In this document: positions 36,441 through 47,499 of the stretch, one piece after another
How the letters are laid out: each line of letters opens with the position of its first letter
Position numbering within the stretch: position 1 is the stretch's first letter
NCBI GenBank assembly: GCA_022836615.1
Contig: MU405241.1
Coordinates: 246,279-310,278 of the forward strand
DNA from: Annulohypoxylon bovei var. microspora
Taxonomy: Eukaryota > Ascomycota > Sordariomycetes > Xylariales > Hypoxylaceae
Length of the DNA stretch: 64,000 nucleotides
Direction: 5' to 3'
Position numbers and translations under genes: made by a program
The notes under the pieces: model-generated
Told to the model about the DNA's origin: nothing
The model's database searches: none
Seen by the model: only the letters and a program-made list of their open reading frames with translations

Positions 36441-37094
36441 TAATCTTCAACTAGGGACCTACATGCACATATGAAGCCCACACGAACGGATCAGATTCCG
36501 GCGTCTCGATGTCTATTATTGTGCCATCTAACGTGTCGAAACCCTGCAATCTGGCATGCAGTCATCAGGTGTATGGCTTCATCGCATAGTTTCTTTACAG
36601 AATTTTCTCCTGTCGAGCAAGCTGATAGATACGCTAGCTAAGGGCCTGTACTTAGTAGGTTTAAAGCGAACATATCCTCGACAGTAAGTGGATTTCCCAT
36701 ACCGTCTTTGAGAATCAAACAGCTCCTGGATGGATCAACCGGATCAAGTGCTCGATAGAATTAGAAATATAAACTAGTTATAGGCGAGAGATTTTGATTA
36801 CAAATACCTTGGCAGATAGGATGAGTCCAATCGCTGGTAAATAAAACCTATGCCGGCTGTAATCATTTTATTAGCATTGCGTACGACGAAGCGCGCGAAG
36901 CAAAACCCCTCCGCTGCTTGTGTGATAATTGAAGGTTGATTGAAAGATCGTTGAAAAGGGGTAAAAATGCTAGATCGAGGAATTGAACTGTGGGACCGGC
37001 GGCTCCGGTTAAACTCCGGGTTTTTGTAAGCTGATCTAATCCAGGTAACAACCCCACGAGAGTTATTCTGCCTTCGGGTTTGCCAACAAATCAT
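36441..37094 (-). pseudogene. Scattered coding-like fragments, possible gene remnant
   Basis: Minus-strand translations contain three short stretches that read like real protein but in different frames. One, at about 36657-36761, includes ALDPVDPSRSCLILKDGMGN and continues PLTVEDMFALN. A second, about 36566-36451, includes GFDTLDGTIIDIETPESDPF and ends VWASYVHVGP before a TAG. The third is the open stretch 37094-36798, which ends LDSSYLPRYL. The first vaguely resembles the ubiquitin-like domains found in some fungal NLR-like proteins. I could not join them with convincing splice sites. It may be a small multi-exon gene or decayed debris beside the ankyrin gene. Confidence 0.25.
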
Positions 37095-37222
37095 AGCGCC
37101 TTAACCCCGGTCCAGGTGTGGAGAAGATGTGATCAAGGTAGCTGAGGCATACGGCGATAAAACCAACACTTCATAGCTTGATTTAACTTCCCTTTACTCC
37201 CTCCAACAGCATAATCATCCAC

Positions 37223-40200
37223 ATGGACCCATTATCTATCACCTCTAGCGCCGCAGGCCTCATATCTCTAGGCCTCACGGTATCTGGCGGGCTCATTCAG
37301 TATTGCAAAAAGTATCGGTCCAAAGATGCAGACCTCGCTCAGCTGACACATCATGCCCAACAACTTAAATCATTCCTCGGTCTCGTTCAAACGCGAACCT
37401 CTGGATACCAAATTCCAAACGGAGATATCGATAAATCGCTGCAAGGATGTCGAGACGCCTGCGACTCCTGTCTACAGGATTTCAAGCAGCTGAATGCCAA
37501 GTACGCCCACACAAAATCTGGCCAAACCCTTCAAGACCGTAGCCAAAATCTCATACGGAAATTGAAATACCCCTTTGATAAAGAGGAATTTGACGACTTA
37601 CGATCTCGACTTCGAGAATTCCATGTCATGTTTCTTGGGTACTTGCAGTTGATTCACCTGTGAGTATGACATCTAGGTCTGGGCTTCTCTTCTAACGCGA
37701 TCTGTAAAGTGATGCTACACTGCAAATAAGGGGTGCGATGATTGTAGAGTCTACGAAAATGATAACTGCCGTCGAATCTCTCAGAAGGCAGCTCCAAACA
37801 TCGATCTTAAGCGCAGAACATGCGACAAGCGGCACAATACGCAATAGCCTAGAACAGATGGGGTCATCATTTCAAAAAGATCTTCGAGAAACTCATAATG
37901 ATCTAGCAACATCTGTGACTGGCTGTATAGATAGCCTATCTGATCATCTTGGGAAAAGCCAAGATGACCAGACCTCAGATATCATGCGTTACATGGACCA
38001 GCGATTCCACGCCTTAGAGAGCTTAATTCAGAGACATGGGAGTGGTGGCGCAACGAGTGGTGAAATGGCTCTAGTCAAGTCGAGTACAAACCATCTGGAT
38101 CGATATAGAAACGCCAGCGGGACGACCTATTCAAAGACGCCCGTGGGGAACATCCTCGCTTCCCTGTGTCAATGCCCGAGAATTCGACGAAGCGGATCAA
38201 ATATGCAACACCAAAAAGGCTGCATATACTCATTTAGTAATCATAAGAAGCGGCGCTTTGCTGTGAGATTTCAAATATTTCAACGGGAACTTAGAGCAAT
38301 ATGGGAATTTGAATACTCCCAACTGGCACGGATGCGCGACTGGAAAATACACCGTAACCTCACAATTCGAGCTATTGTATCAGAGGATTCTCCTACCTTT
38401 TTAGCGATCCACGAACTATACAGGGGATTTTTCTACAAGACCACAACGTACGACCTAGAAATATCCGTTCGGAATTGTTTAATTAAATTACGGGATATTT
38501 TTACGAATGGCCAGGGATGGCCGACGGACGTGGATTGCTATGGCTATAACTTGCTACATGTATTCTCACCTTATTCCATTACGAAGAACATTACTAATAG
38601 TATTAATACAAAAATAGGTGGCTGTTACTAGTTTGGCATACATACCTCTGTTTAAAATAGGAATTGACGAAGAAGTATTAATGCTCATTCTTTCTTTCTT
38701 CATTGGATTGGTTAAGATTGGCGTGCCAATTAACGAATCTGCTCTCCAAAGGTTCTCAAGATTCTTGTAAGTGTTAATACTCCTTGACTATTACATGAGT
38801 ACCTAAGGAATCTAACAAAAGCTCAAAGAACTCCATTTACAATACTTTTGGAAACGATTGAGATTCCTTTAGAAACTCGTCATTACATGGCCAATAGCTT
38901 CATAAACGAGGGCGCTATCCTTACACGTGTAAACACGGATCATACATTTTATATGATCTTGTCCTTTCCAACCCCTGAGCTATGCGAGCGTAAGTTATTC
39001 CTACCTAGATATATACCTAGCACCTTAATAATACACGAAGCTGACTATTTAAATAAGCTCTTGCCTGTACCCAATTTCTCGATAAAATTCTCCTCCGTTC
39101 AGAAGATGACGTTACTCGTTTACTTCGTGCTAATAATTCCTTGTTATACGAACGGACCGAAAATGGTCAAACGCCGCTTCATTTAGCGGCGAACTGGCCT
39201 AAAGGCCTTGAAATTTTATTCAACTTTGGAGGCGACGCAATTCAATCAATAATAAATCATCTGGATGATTTCAAACGTACCGTTCTGGACTACGCCATAA
39301 GTTTACGAAATGTCGAATCTGTCCGGATTCTGCTATACATGGACGCATGCATTTATCCAGATATATTTTGGCGTAATTCTAGAAAGAATATCCATGATAA
39401 TCCGACAGGAGTTATGGAAATCTCATCTCTTATTGTTAAAGCCCTTGCTCGACAACGAACAAATTTATTACAACTTGCCTTGCTTAATCTTTCTTCCAAG
39501 GTCATTGAGGACTTCGGCTTGGAAGAGGGTAATCTCATCGACGATAAAGCTTTTGATGTTGTAAAAGCTTTGGGACAACAAGGAGTTATAGTGCCCTCAG
39601 TCTATGAATCCCTTTCATCCAATTGCGGCTCTGTCTACCATTGGAAAGGCATGACAGCTTTAATAGCCCAAAATCTATTAGATTCTGGATTCCGGGAGAT
39701 GAACACCACATTCCATGGCCTTACTCCACTCGCTATGGTGAGCGGTGACCTCGTTAACTTCACTATGCTGGTTGACTGGTTTCAGGAACATGGGGCAGAC
39801 CTCCATGCCTCGCTTCCTGTGAATAATTACACCGTCGATTTACAAAACGACGACCTCTTGGAGAGCGCCGGATTCCACTCCATCCACCCAATAGCCCACC
39901 TTGTAATGTTCTCCCTAAGTCAAAGAGCTAGGGACGAAGTAAGTAAACATACATGGAAGGGGCAAAAGCTTAGTATGAAACTACCAAAGAAACAACTTGG
40001 TCTAGTGAAAAAGCTACTTCAGGATAAGATCACCGACCCGTGTGTGTGCTATTGTACGATTAATGGGTGCACCTCGATATCAAAATTCGCCTACAACCTC
40101 ATAGATTTCATAAGAAATTATGAGTTGGATAATGGGCTTGGAAATGACAGCGAAGTGGGTCTAAATTTGCTCCTCTCTATGCTAGAGTTATTGGTCTCTA

Positions 40201-40574
40201 GCCACGATAAGGACAGGTTTGAGTCGGAATTTATCCGCGTATTGACATTCGACATCCTCGGCATGAAACATACCTGCTGTCAATACGTTCCTTTTTTTGA
40301 CTATCCGTTGGCTACGAACTACGATGTGCTTCGTCTTAAAGACCCCGAGGAAATCGGTGAAATACGAGAGGAAGACAAATATTTCGCAAAGCGGTTGGAG
40401 GCGCTAATGGAGGAGTTCAGCATGAAATTTCAAGAAATGAATGTATCACTAAGTCAGTTTGTGGAAGAATATTTCTGGCCTAGGATGAAGAGGGTCAAGG
40501 AGGAAAAGGATGTGTTATCAATGGAAGAGATGGAAGAGATGAGGAGGATTGGTGTCGTGCTTGATGAATCGTGA
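37223..40574 (+). CDS. HeLo-like N-terminal domain and ankyrin protein (NLR-like, no NTPase)
   Basis: Uncharacterised member of the fungal NLR-like/ankyrin group. The five inferred exons are 37223-37659, 37731-38559, 38618-38766, 38829-38989 and 39103-40574, all in phase, encoding 1015 aa. Residues 1-145 (MDPLSITSSAAGLISLGLTV, then GGLIQYCKKYRSKDADLAQL) match the fungal N-terminal domain of STAND proteins, a helical domain related to HeLo cell-death domains. A helical region, about 150-260, follows. A middle region ends in PTDVDCYGYNLLH. Ankyrin-like repeats start near residue 540 (ENGQTPLHLAANWPKGLEIL). The C-terminus is acidic and coiled. No NACHT or NB-ARC P-loop was seen. Intron 2 is needed to continue NLLH into VAVTSLAYIPLFKIGIDEE. 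The gene ends 45 bp before a telomere-like array. Role in allorecognition or immunity is inference from the family only. Confidence 0.85.
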
Positions 40575-40618
40575 GGATTCTTGTATTTATAATTGGCTAT
40601 ATCATTATGAGACCCCTC

Positions 40619-40656
40619 AACCCTAACCCTAGCCCTAACCCCAACCCCAACCCTAA
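40619..40656 (-). repeat. Interstitial telomere-like array
   Basis: Six degenerate AACCCT/AACCCC/AGCCCT hexamers plus AA lie 45 bp downstream of the ankyrin-gene stop codon. The plus strand reads in the CCCTAA orientation. The variants show an eroded array rather than a fresh one. Confidence 0.9.
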
Positions 40657-41063
40657 GTATATCCATTCATCACCCCCTTTTACCTTGTCCCTCTTTGCCA
40701 TCGCCGCCCCCAGAAAAGATTCCTATATAATGCTGGTAGAAGATATGCCAGAGGGCATTAGAAGTCTTAGAAGCTAATCACTTATCGAAGAAGCATAAAT
40801 ACCTAACTAGAAAGTTAAAGCAATAAATGTTGATATAGAAAAAAATCAAATACAAGAGCAAATCATTGCTCAAAATAAAAGAATACAAAAAGGTACCGTC
40901 TAACTCTGACCCCTAGCCCACTTCTAATCCATGTCTCAATCTCGAGCCCCTCATTATGATAGATACTTGTATACCAATGAGAGGAATGCCTGGTAATGTG
41001 ATATCCTATAACCACCAAGCTCACTTTACACCTTCGAGCTCTAGTGCTAAAACATCTTCTTCT
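40657..41063. other. Intergenic between convergent genes
   Basis: About 400 bp between the telomere-like array and the stop codon of the secreted-protein gene. It is AT-rich around 40790-40890. Nothing else was seen. Confidence 0.6.
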
Positions 41064-41672
41064 CTACTTAAACGCCTGGGCAACTGCTTGAGCGTAAGTG
41101 TTGCAGTTGTTTTTCCCGATGTCGTAGGTCTTGTGGTCCGCCTCTGCAAGGTAGTCCTTGGAATTCTTCTTCGCATTGTCAACCCCCTTTTTATTGGTCT
41201 GGCCGCCGTATACCAAGGTGGACTTGCTGAAGTCGACCAGCGAAGCCTTCCAGTTAGGTCCGTGTCCCATGACATTATTTTTCTTGTCCTTAGTCATATG
41301 ATAGTAGGTAGCTTTGAAATCCTTTGTGGTAGTCTTCTTGCCAGTCTTGCCTACGGTGACCTCGGTCACCTGTCCTACTATTACCCCGATGTGCTCGAAC
41401 CCAAGGTTCTTCTGCAGTTGCTCTAGCTCGGTGAGGGTTTCCGCGTCCGAATCTAGGATCTTCGCGCCGAGATTGTCCTTTTGGAAAAAGTAGTAGTATT
41501 GGTCCTTCTGTAGGCCCGCATGAGCTTTAAGAGCTGCTTTGTACTCGTCTGTCTGCTTTTCGGTGTCACGAGTGACTAAACTAATGCTCTCGGTTACATC
41601 AGCGCCGCTGGAAATGGGGCTGGCGATGGTGAGTGTGGCCAAGAAGGCGGAGAGGAAGTAGGTGAATCTCAT
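41064..41672 (-). CDS. Small secreted protein, possible papain-like/LRAT-like fold
   Basis: A 202-aa single-exon protein. Residues 1-18 (MRFTYFLSAFLATLTIAS) form a typical signal peptide, and the mature protein is Lys-rich and soluble. A His in a beta-strand-like context (GFEHIGVIVG, His94) precedes an Asn-Cys motif near the C-terminus (DIGKNNCNTYAQAVAQAF, Cys190). That order, His first and Cys in a helix start last, is the arrangement of permuted papain-like hydrolases (LRAT, PPPDE and NlpC/P60-like proteins). The assignment is inferred from pattern only. It has few other cysteines, unlike cysteine-rich effectors. The start ATG has a good context (CACCATGAG). It is convergent with the HeLo-like/ankyrin gene. 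Confidence 0.8.
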   Translation of the reverse strand: MRFTYFLSAFLATLTIASPISSGADVTESISLVTRDTEKQTDEYKAALKAHAGLQKDQYYYFFQKDNLGAKILDSDAETLTELEQLQKNLGFEHIGVIVGQVTEVTVGKTGKKTTTKDFKATYYHMTKDKKNNVMGHGPNWKASLVDFSKSTLVYGGQTNKKGVDNAKKNSKDYLAEADHKTYDIGKNNCNTYAQAVAQAFK

Positions 41673-43372
41673 GGTGGGCGAAATAGGGGTTTCTAGTAAC
41701 GAAGTAAGAATCTATATAGGTTCAAATAAGGTTACACTAAGGTGCCTTATGAATATGAAGATGCGTGTAAGTTAACTGTGGTAGGAAAGAGATTGAGAAT
41801 ATCTATTAATTTATATATTTTCTTTCCTCGCATAACTTTGTTTTTGAGATGATGAAGTATGCTTTCACCTTAAGCCATAACTAATCTTTTTCTTCAGAGA
41901 TCAACGTTACAGTTCCTCATTTTGTCTCGAGAGTAAATTTGATCGTTGCAACATAATTTCAATCGAGTTTAATTTCGCCTTATCTTATTATATCATACAT
42001 CGCCACGATAGTATCAATCAAACTCCGAACGTAATAAATATAGATTTGACCCGATGGTTTCGAGGGGCACCTCATATTCCTCTAAGCCTTCTTTTGAAGC
42101 CTCCTCTCTATACCGGGGAATTTACAATGGTCATCCAGAGACTTACCTAAGCTATCAAATCCTATGATAGCTCCCGAATGGTATTATGAGCCGAAATGTA
42201 AGCAGCCCTCGCAGAATACCTCCCTAAATCGGATTGATTAGGTAAACGGGGCGAATCATATCACGCAAAGTGGCTGAACTTCCTACGTCGCAACATTGAG
42301 AAAGCTCAAGGACTCTTGTAAAGCGCCAGCACTAATATTATGTTAAGACATTCCCTTATAGCATGTACTGCTGAATAAGTCTTATGGTTGTTTAGGTTTA
42401 AGTAATAAATATTCTAAATAAATCAGCTGTAAGCACTAAAGCGACCCGTCCCCCTTAAATATATTGACGTTGGTTGATTATATGATTACTACCCTTCAAT
42501 CCGAGAACGAAATGGTCTGAGATCTGCTGCATGTCTAGAAGTAACACATATCGTGTCATGTAGAAAATTAGAGGAGGATTCATAATCTGTCCTTCATATT
42601 GTAGTTGGATCAGGGTTGTAAATGACTAATCGCCTGACGGTTACTTTAAGATCCACTGTTAGAAGTGTTAAATTCTCAGGAAAAGAGAAGATATTTAAAG
42701 CAAGTGTGTATATGCATGAACGAATTTGCTTAGGTTAGGCGAGCTGGTATGTTGGATGATAGTTGCTAAAACAAACTTCCACAAGATAACCCTAACCCTT
42801 CAGATTAATTAAACAAATAAATACCTATAAAAATTTATATTCACCAACACTGTAAAATTCTCATCCGAAGTAGGTAGCTTTTGAGAAGAGAAAAGTAACT
42901 AGGTACGTTGAATGTTGCACTTAGGTACCAATGGTAAGCTGACGCCTACCTAATGAGAAGACTTTGTAGCACAAAGAAAGATCGGCGTCAACCCCTGACC
43001 CACCGTAATACAGGACCTAACTTAGGTAATGATAATTGCCTGCTTACCTACCTGGACCTTGGAATAGGGCGTCTAGGACTCTGCCTCTTTGCCTCTGAAT
43101 AAGAAGGCATAGGAAGGGCTTACAGGATTAAAATAAACCACTAAATCAGGGGTATGCCTGTACCCCAGTAGCTTTCGTTAGCTCTTCATAAACTGACTCT
43201 TCGTAACAACTTGCGAAAGCATAGCCTCTATTACCCCTTACCTATTATGGTGGGATAATCGATGAGCACCATGTGTAACGTATTAATTCACATCCGATAA
43301 AACATTGACTTACTTCTGCACTTACTTGCACAGGAAAGTCATTCTTCTCATCCACACAATTAAATCAACACT
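41673..43372. other. AT-rich intergenic region
   Basis: 1.7 kb of visibly AT-rich sequence with no coding frame, consistent with a promoter plus non-coding spacer. A two-unit telomere-like motif lies at 42788-42799. TAGGTA/TACCTA half motifs recur near 42900-43050. Repeat-induced mutation is possible but cannot be judged by eye. Confidence 0.55.
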
Positions 43373-45127
43373 ATGGGAGACGAAGACTGGACCACGAAAG
43401 AAGTCGACGACTGGGTCGCCCGGGGCATGCTAACCCGGGAGCACGTCCTATCGCGCCTTGACCACGGAATCAAGACAAGCCACGCGATTCATCCCGACGA
43501 AGAACCATTTCTTGAAGCCGCATTCGCGTCAGCCTCCACCAGTGCCCCTTCCGGTGATAATCAAGTTCTGACCGAGCCAGCCTTCATCTCTCTTTTGAAG
43601 ACAGGGGCCGCTCTACCCCAGGGTCCCGAAGGCATCGAAGCCGGACGAATTATCTATGAAAGCATTTCATACCTCAGCACAGTGCCTTTCCCTCCTAATG
43701 CCCCACAACCATTCTCCCAAACGGGTGCCCTCTCCTTGGCCCAGTTAACCCGAGGCCTGGTCTGGACACTACCGGACCGCTCTAAGTATATCGTAGAGGA
43801 GAGCAACCTCTCTCGCATGCGCACCCGGTTTGATCGCCAGCGCCTTCTATTCCAGAGTCTAGCTACTAGCACAGTCCCCGCAGCCGCACAAGGCGGGGTC
43901 CGGGACCGTGCGCGTCTGCTTGCGGGTCGACATGCTTTTGATGTTTCGTGGGAGGGTTGGCTTGACATCTGCGCCGTGAACCACGACGATGACGGGGATG
44001 AGATCTATCACGATCTCCTAGATGTGCTGTACTCCACACAAGAGGCGCGGCCCCGCTGGTCAACACGTGTGCGCCGGGACGCCTTCCGGGCTGTCGCGAA
44101 GCAGATCAAGGCCGAGGAGAGGCTTCCCGAGCTGCACACTCTCGCGATTCCGACGCGGCGGTTCAAAGCCCTTGTTAAAGTGCTCTTAGTACGACAGATG
44201 GAGCTCACATACGATGATATTGGTAGAAATGTGGATGTGTCGCAGTACGACGATGCGGCAGACTCCATCTGCGCTGCTTTCGCCCAGGGCCAAGACATGG
44301 GCACAGCGGAGCTAATCACCTGGCCGTCGTTCTCGCATGCCCTTGAGACCGCCGCGCCGCACATCCTGGAGCCTATCTACCGACTCCTCTCAGAAACCTT
44401 CTTGAACCAAGCAACCCCCACCGGAGTCCCCGAAGCCCCAGACGCCCCTCGCAGCCTACCTGAAGACGCGATTCTCACGCTGCCCCGTATCAGTCAGCTC
44501 GTCTCCTTCCTCGCCGAGTCCGCCTACGTGGGGTATCTGCGACGCATGGCCCGCTACATCTCCCCCGTTTTCCCTACACCAGTGGCCCTCGTGCAGGCTA
44601 TGGTGAGCGCCCCGGAATATGCTATCGTGCTGTTCTCCGGCCGGATTATTGCGGCTTCGGCCGAACAGGGGAAGCCCTGCGTTTTTGGGCTGTTCAGTCC
44701 GGCGCCGAAGAAGGATGGCGGCTGCATTCAGGCCCCCTCGGAGATCGACCCGGATAATGCGGGACAGCGGCCGTGCGAGCTGTTCCAGCTTACGCCCGTG
44801 CAGGATGTGTTCCGTGGCGTGGTAGGAGAGGCGGGGTGGAGTGTCGTTGCGGATGCTGAGGGTGGCGAGAGCATTGTATTTGGAGGTGCTGGTGCTATTG
44901 ACAGTGATGAGGATCGAAAAGGGGGTGTGGCGTTGGTCTTGAGGGATGGGTTGCGGCGCGGGCAGATCCAACACTGGGGAGGAGCCATGGATGTAGATTC
45001 AGGCGGAGGTGAAGATGGTGGGAAGAAAAAGGGGGTGGTTTATGAGGCAAATCGGAGTCGAGGGGACTGGACGCTTGAGTTTGTTGTAGAGGAGATTGAG
45101 ATTTGGAGTGAAGTGCCAGAGTGCTAA
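43373..45127 (+). CDS. TLDc-like domain protein
   Basis: A 584-aa single-exon protein with a divergent C-terminal TLDc domain from about residue 415 to the end. The signs are YAIVLFSGRIIAAS, PCVFGLFSPAPKK, ELFQLTPVQDVFRG, SIVFGGAG, VALVLRDGLRRGQIQHWGG and the closing FVVEEIEIWSEV. The N-terminal 300 residues are helical and do not match a domain I can name; they may include degenerate EF-hand-like or armadillo-like helices. TLDc proteins, including yeast Rtc5, are connected with V-ATPase binding and oxidative stress. Whether this is the Rtc5 orthologue is uncertain, since it lacks the usual MGQ-type N-terminus. Coding sequence is more GC-rich than the flanks. It is convergent with the ferric reductase gene 237 bp downstream. 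Confidence 0.8.
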   Translation: MGDEDWTTKEVDDWVARGMLTREHVLSRLDHGIKTSHAIHPDEEPFLEAAFASASTSAPSGDNQVLTEPAFISLLKTGAALPQGPEGIEAGRIIYESISYLSTVPFPPNAPQPFSQTGALSLAQLTRGLVWTLPDRSKYIVEESNLSRMRTRFDRQRLLFQSLATSTVPAAAQGGVRDRARLLAGRHAFDVSWEGWLDICAVNHDDDGDEIYHDLLDVLYSTQEARPRWSTRVRRDAFRAVAKQIKAEERLPELHTLAIPTRRFKALVKVLLVRQMELTYDDIGRNVDVSQYDDAADSICAAFAQGQDMGTAELITWPSFSHALETAAPHILEPIYRLLSETFLNQATPTGVPEAPDAPRSLPEDAILTLPRISQLVSFLAESAYVGYLRRMARYISPVFPTPVALVQAMVSAPEYAIVLFSGRIIAASAEQGKPCVFGLFSPAPKKDGGCIQAPSEIDPDNAGQRPCELFQLTPVQDVFRGVVGEAGWSVVADAEGGESIVFGGAGAIDSDEDRKGGVALVLRDGLRRGQIQHWGGAMDVDSGGGEDGGKKKGVVYEANRSRGDWTLEFVVEEIEIWSEVPEC

Positions 45128-45364
45128 AAAGGAGGTATCCGAGACGGATGGGTCTGACCTATTTAGCTACACCACAATCAATTAGATTCATGGCTCTATG
45201 GCACCTTCAACAACGCCTTTGGCACAGTCATATGATTCAAATTCAATCGCATTCAGTACCTATCCACGAAGTACTTGGTATCACACAAAATAATTCCCAC
45301 CATGCAGTAACTTTTCCACACCCACCAACGCCCCTTTTCATACTCACCGTATCCTAAATCCTTC

Positions 45365-47499
45365 TTACCAACTAAACGCCTCATCAACTAGCTTCACCAC
45401 TCTTCCCTTCTGCCCGAGCTCACATACGATCGCTCTCACCTCGTCCGCCATGCCGACCGGCCCGCAGACGACGACCGCCGTCTCGCTGTTCTCGAGAACC
45501 TCACGCTCCAGAATTTCACGTAGGTCTAATCGTCTGCCTACCGAAATCTCGCCTATGACATTCGGCTCCAAGACGCCGGGGCCTAAAGCAGTTCTTACGG
45601 CTTCCACTAGGGCTTGGCTTCGCACACCCCAGAATAGACGCGTAGCGGTGCCGCGGGTGCGAAGAAGCGGGGCTAAGGCCGTGATTCCCACACCCCCGGC
45701 AATAACTACGCAATTGGGGACTGTGCGTAGTTCGTCTAGTGATGAGGCGGCGTATGAGGATTCGACGAGGACAGGTAATGTCTTCTTGTTGTGGAGGACG
45801 GATCTAAGGCCGTTTCCATTGGTCGCGATGAAGAACGTTAGACCTGTCTTGAATGGAGGGATCACCGACTGTGAAGAGATAGATCTATCTGAAACAGGAG
45901 AGGCAGGTGGTTTTTCCATATCACTTGTAGGCGAGGTATCTTTCTCTTCGGGAGTCGTTATGCTAGATGCTCTTTGTAGCTCTTGGGCCATCAACGCCCC
46001 CATGACGGAAAAGGGGTGGTTCTCCCATACGCGCCAGCTCAGGGTTGGGAAGTAAAGATACGCATGACCCTGCGCCGAAACTCCGGGGACGTCAACGCGG
46101 ATGTTATGTTCGTCGACGATGCTGATCTCGGCAGTCTTAACCCCATTCCGTGCTAGTCGAGCAAAACGCATAAGTCGGTCGAAAGCCCAGAAGCCGAAGG
46201 CGATGTAGACCCACGTCTCGTACCCCCACTGGTTTTCGAAACGGCGGTAGATGTGGAAGTAGCAACAGACTAAGGCAGTAAATGCGAGAGCGAAATGGGA
46301 AGCGAGGAAGAAGTTGTATGCTTTCTGTCGTAGTGGGAGTATACTAGAGGGAAGTAGGATGACAAATGATAGAGTAGCGACGATTCCACATATCCAGTAC
46401 GGTAGCTTACTCTCTGTGTCGAATTTACCTCTATAGATGTAGTTCTGTAAGTATAATGCCGAATGTATACACGCCTCGATCGTGCAGATGATTGCAATCC
46501 AGCGATGGAGTAAGAGGAACGTCGAGTGTGACCAATTGGTGATGGTCAAGAGGATGTTGTTTCGGCCCGAGTAAAGAACAAGGAGCGCAACGTTCGCAAG
46601 GCTCATAATCCCCTGGCGGTTTCTGACATAGCCCATTAATCTATCGTGCTCCGACTTAGACGAGGAGATAGACATTGATAGTCGGTATCCGACGCACGAC
46701 AGGACTACGTTGATGATAAAGAAATATGCTATCAACATTGATTGACCACGCGTGGGCATGATGGCAAAATCCCGAATTGGGGTTCGATGTCTTCTACCGA
46801 ATAGAGGAGGATCAATGAAATAAGCATTGAATCGGCTTGTCAGAGCTTTAGGGAAGGGTACGAAGCGTAGTAAAGAGCATGCTACGGGTATAACAGCGCC
46901 AGTAATCAAGATAATCAATCTATATTTTTTAATTATCAATATAGTCAAAAACATATAAGATGGGTGACATAAACTAACCCAAAATTGGCCTGCCTAGTCT
47001 CGACCTCCTCCTTTAGCGAAAGAGAATTGTAGGATTTTATGTATTCCTTCTTGTCAACTAAGGTCGTCGTATTAAGCAATGAATCAGAGTCAACAGTTAT
47101 CCCAGGTGGCGGATCAGCATGAAGCAAGGCAACGCTGTACGGTTCTTTTGGGGTGGGCTGGTTTGGGTGGCGGCCGATTAGGAAATAATCCCAATAATTC
47201 TCAAGCTCAGAGCGAGAAACATCAGAGCAGTGGACTTTGATGCAGTAGGCCATGCTACGGAGATAATTGTCGTCGCTTGCATAGCAGTCAGATGAAGTGG
47301 TGACTTTTAGTCCTGACTTGCTGCTCTTAACCACGGAGCAATTGAGCTGATAGCCGCTAATAACATCTTCACACGCGTATGCGCAAGCCGGGTTATACAT
47401 AGATATTCCATGACCAATCAGGCCATACCCTCGATAGCCCGTCGAAGTCGCGGCTCTTGCCAGAGGAATGGCAGCAATGATGTTGATATCGATCTTCAT
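45365..47499 (-). CDS. Ferric/cupric reductase transmembrane component (FRE family)
   Basis: Plasma-membrane metalloreductase that passes electrons from NADPH through FAD and two haems to extracellular Fe3+ or Cu2+. Exon 1 is 47499-46979 and exon 2 is 46919-45365, giving 691 aa. The 59-bp intron (46978-46920, donor GTTAGT) joins TRQANFG to LIILITGAVIPVAC. The N-terminus looks like a signal peptide followed by a cysteine-containing ectodomain (CAYACEDVISGYQLNC). The haem histidines appear in LLLHRWIAIICTIEACIHSA (about 312 and 325) and LASHFALAFTALVCCYFHIY (about 380 and 394). The FAD motif is NHPFSV (about 474), the NADPH motif GGVGITALAPLL (about 583), and the nucleotide site VVCGPVGMADEVR. 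It is divergent from the Ctr copper transporter. Confidence 0.93.

Noticed and set aside
41673..43372. Repeat-induced point mutation of a former transposon
   Set aside because: The stretch is AT-rich, but no transposon remnant, terminal repeat or second copy is visible, and dinucleotide ratios cannot be judged by eye.
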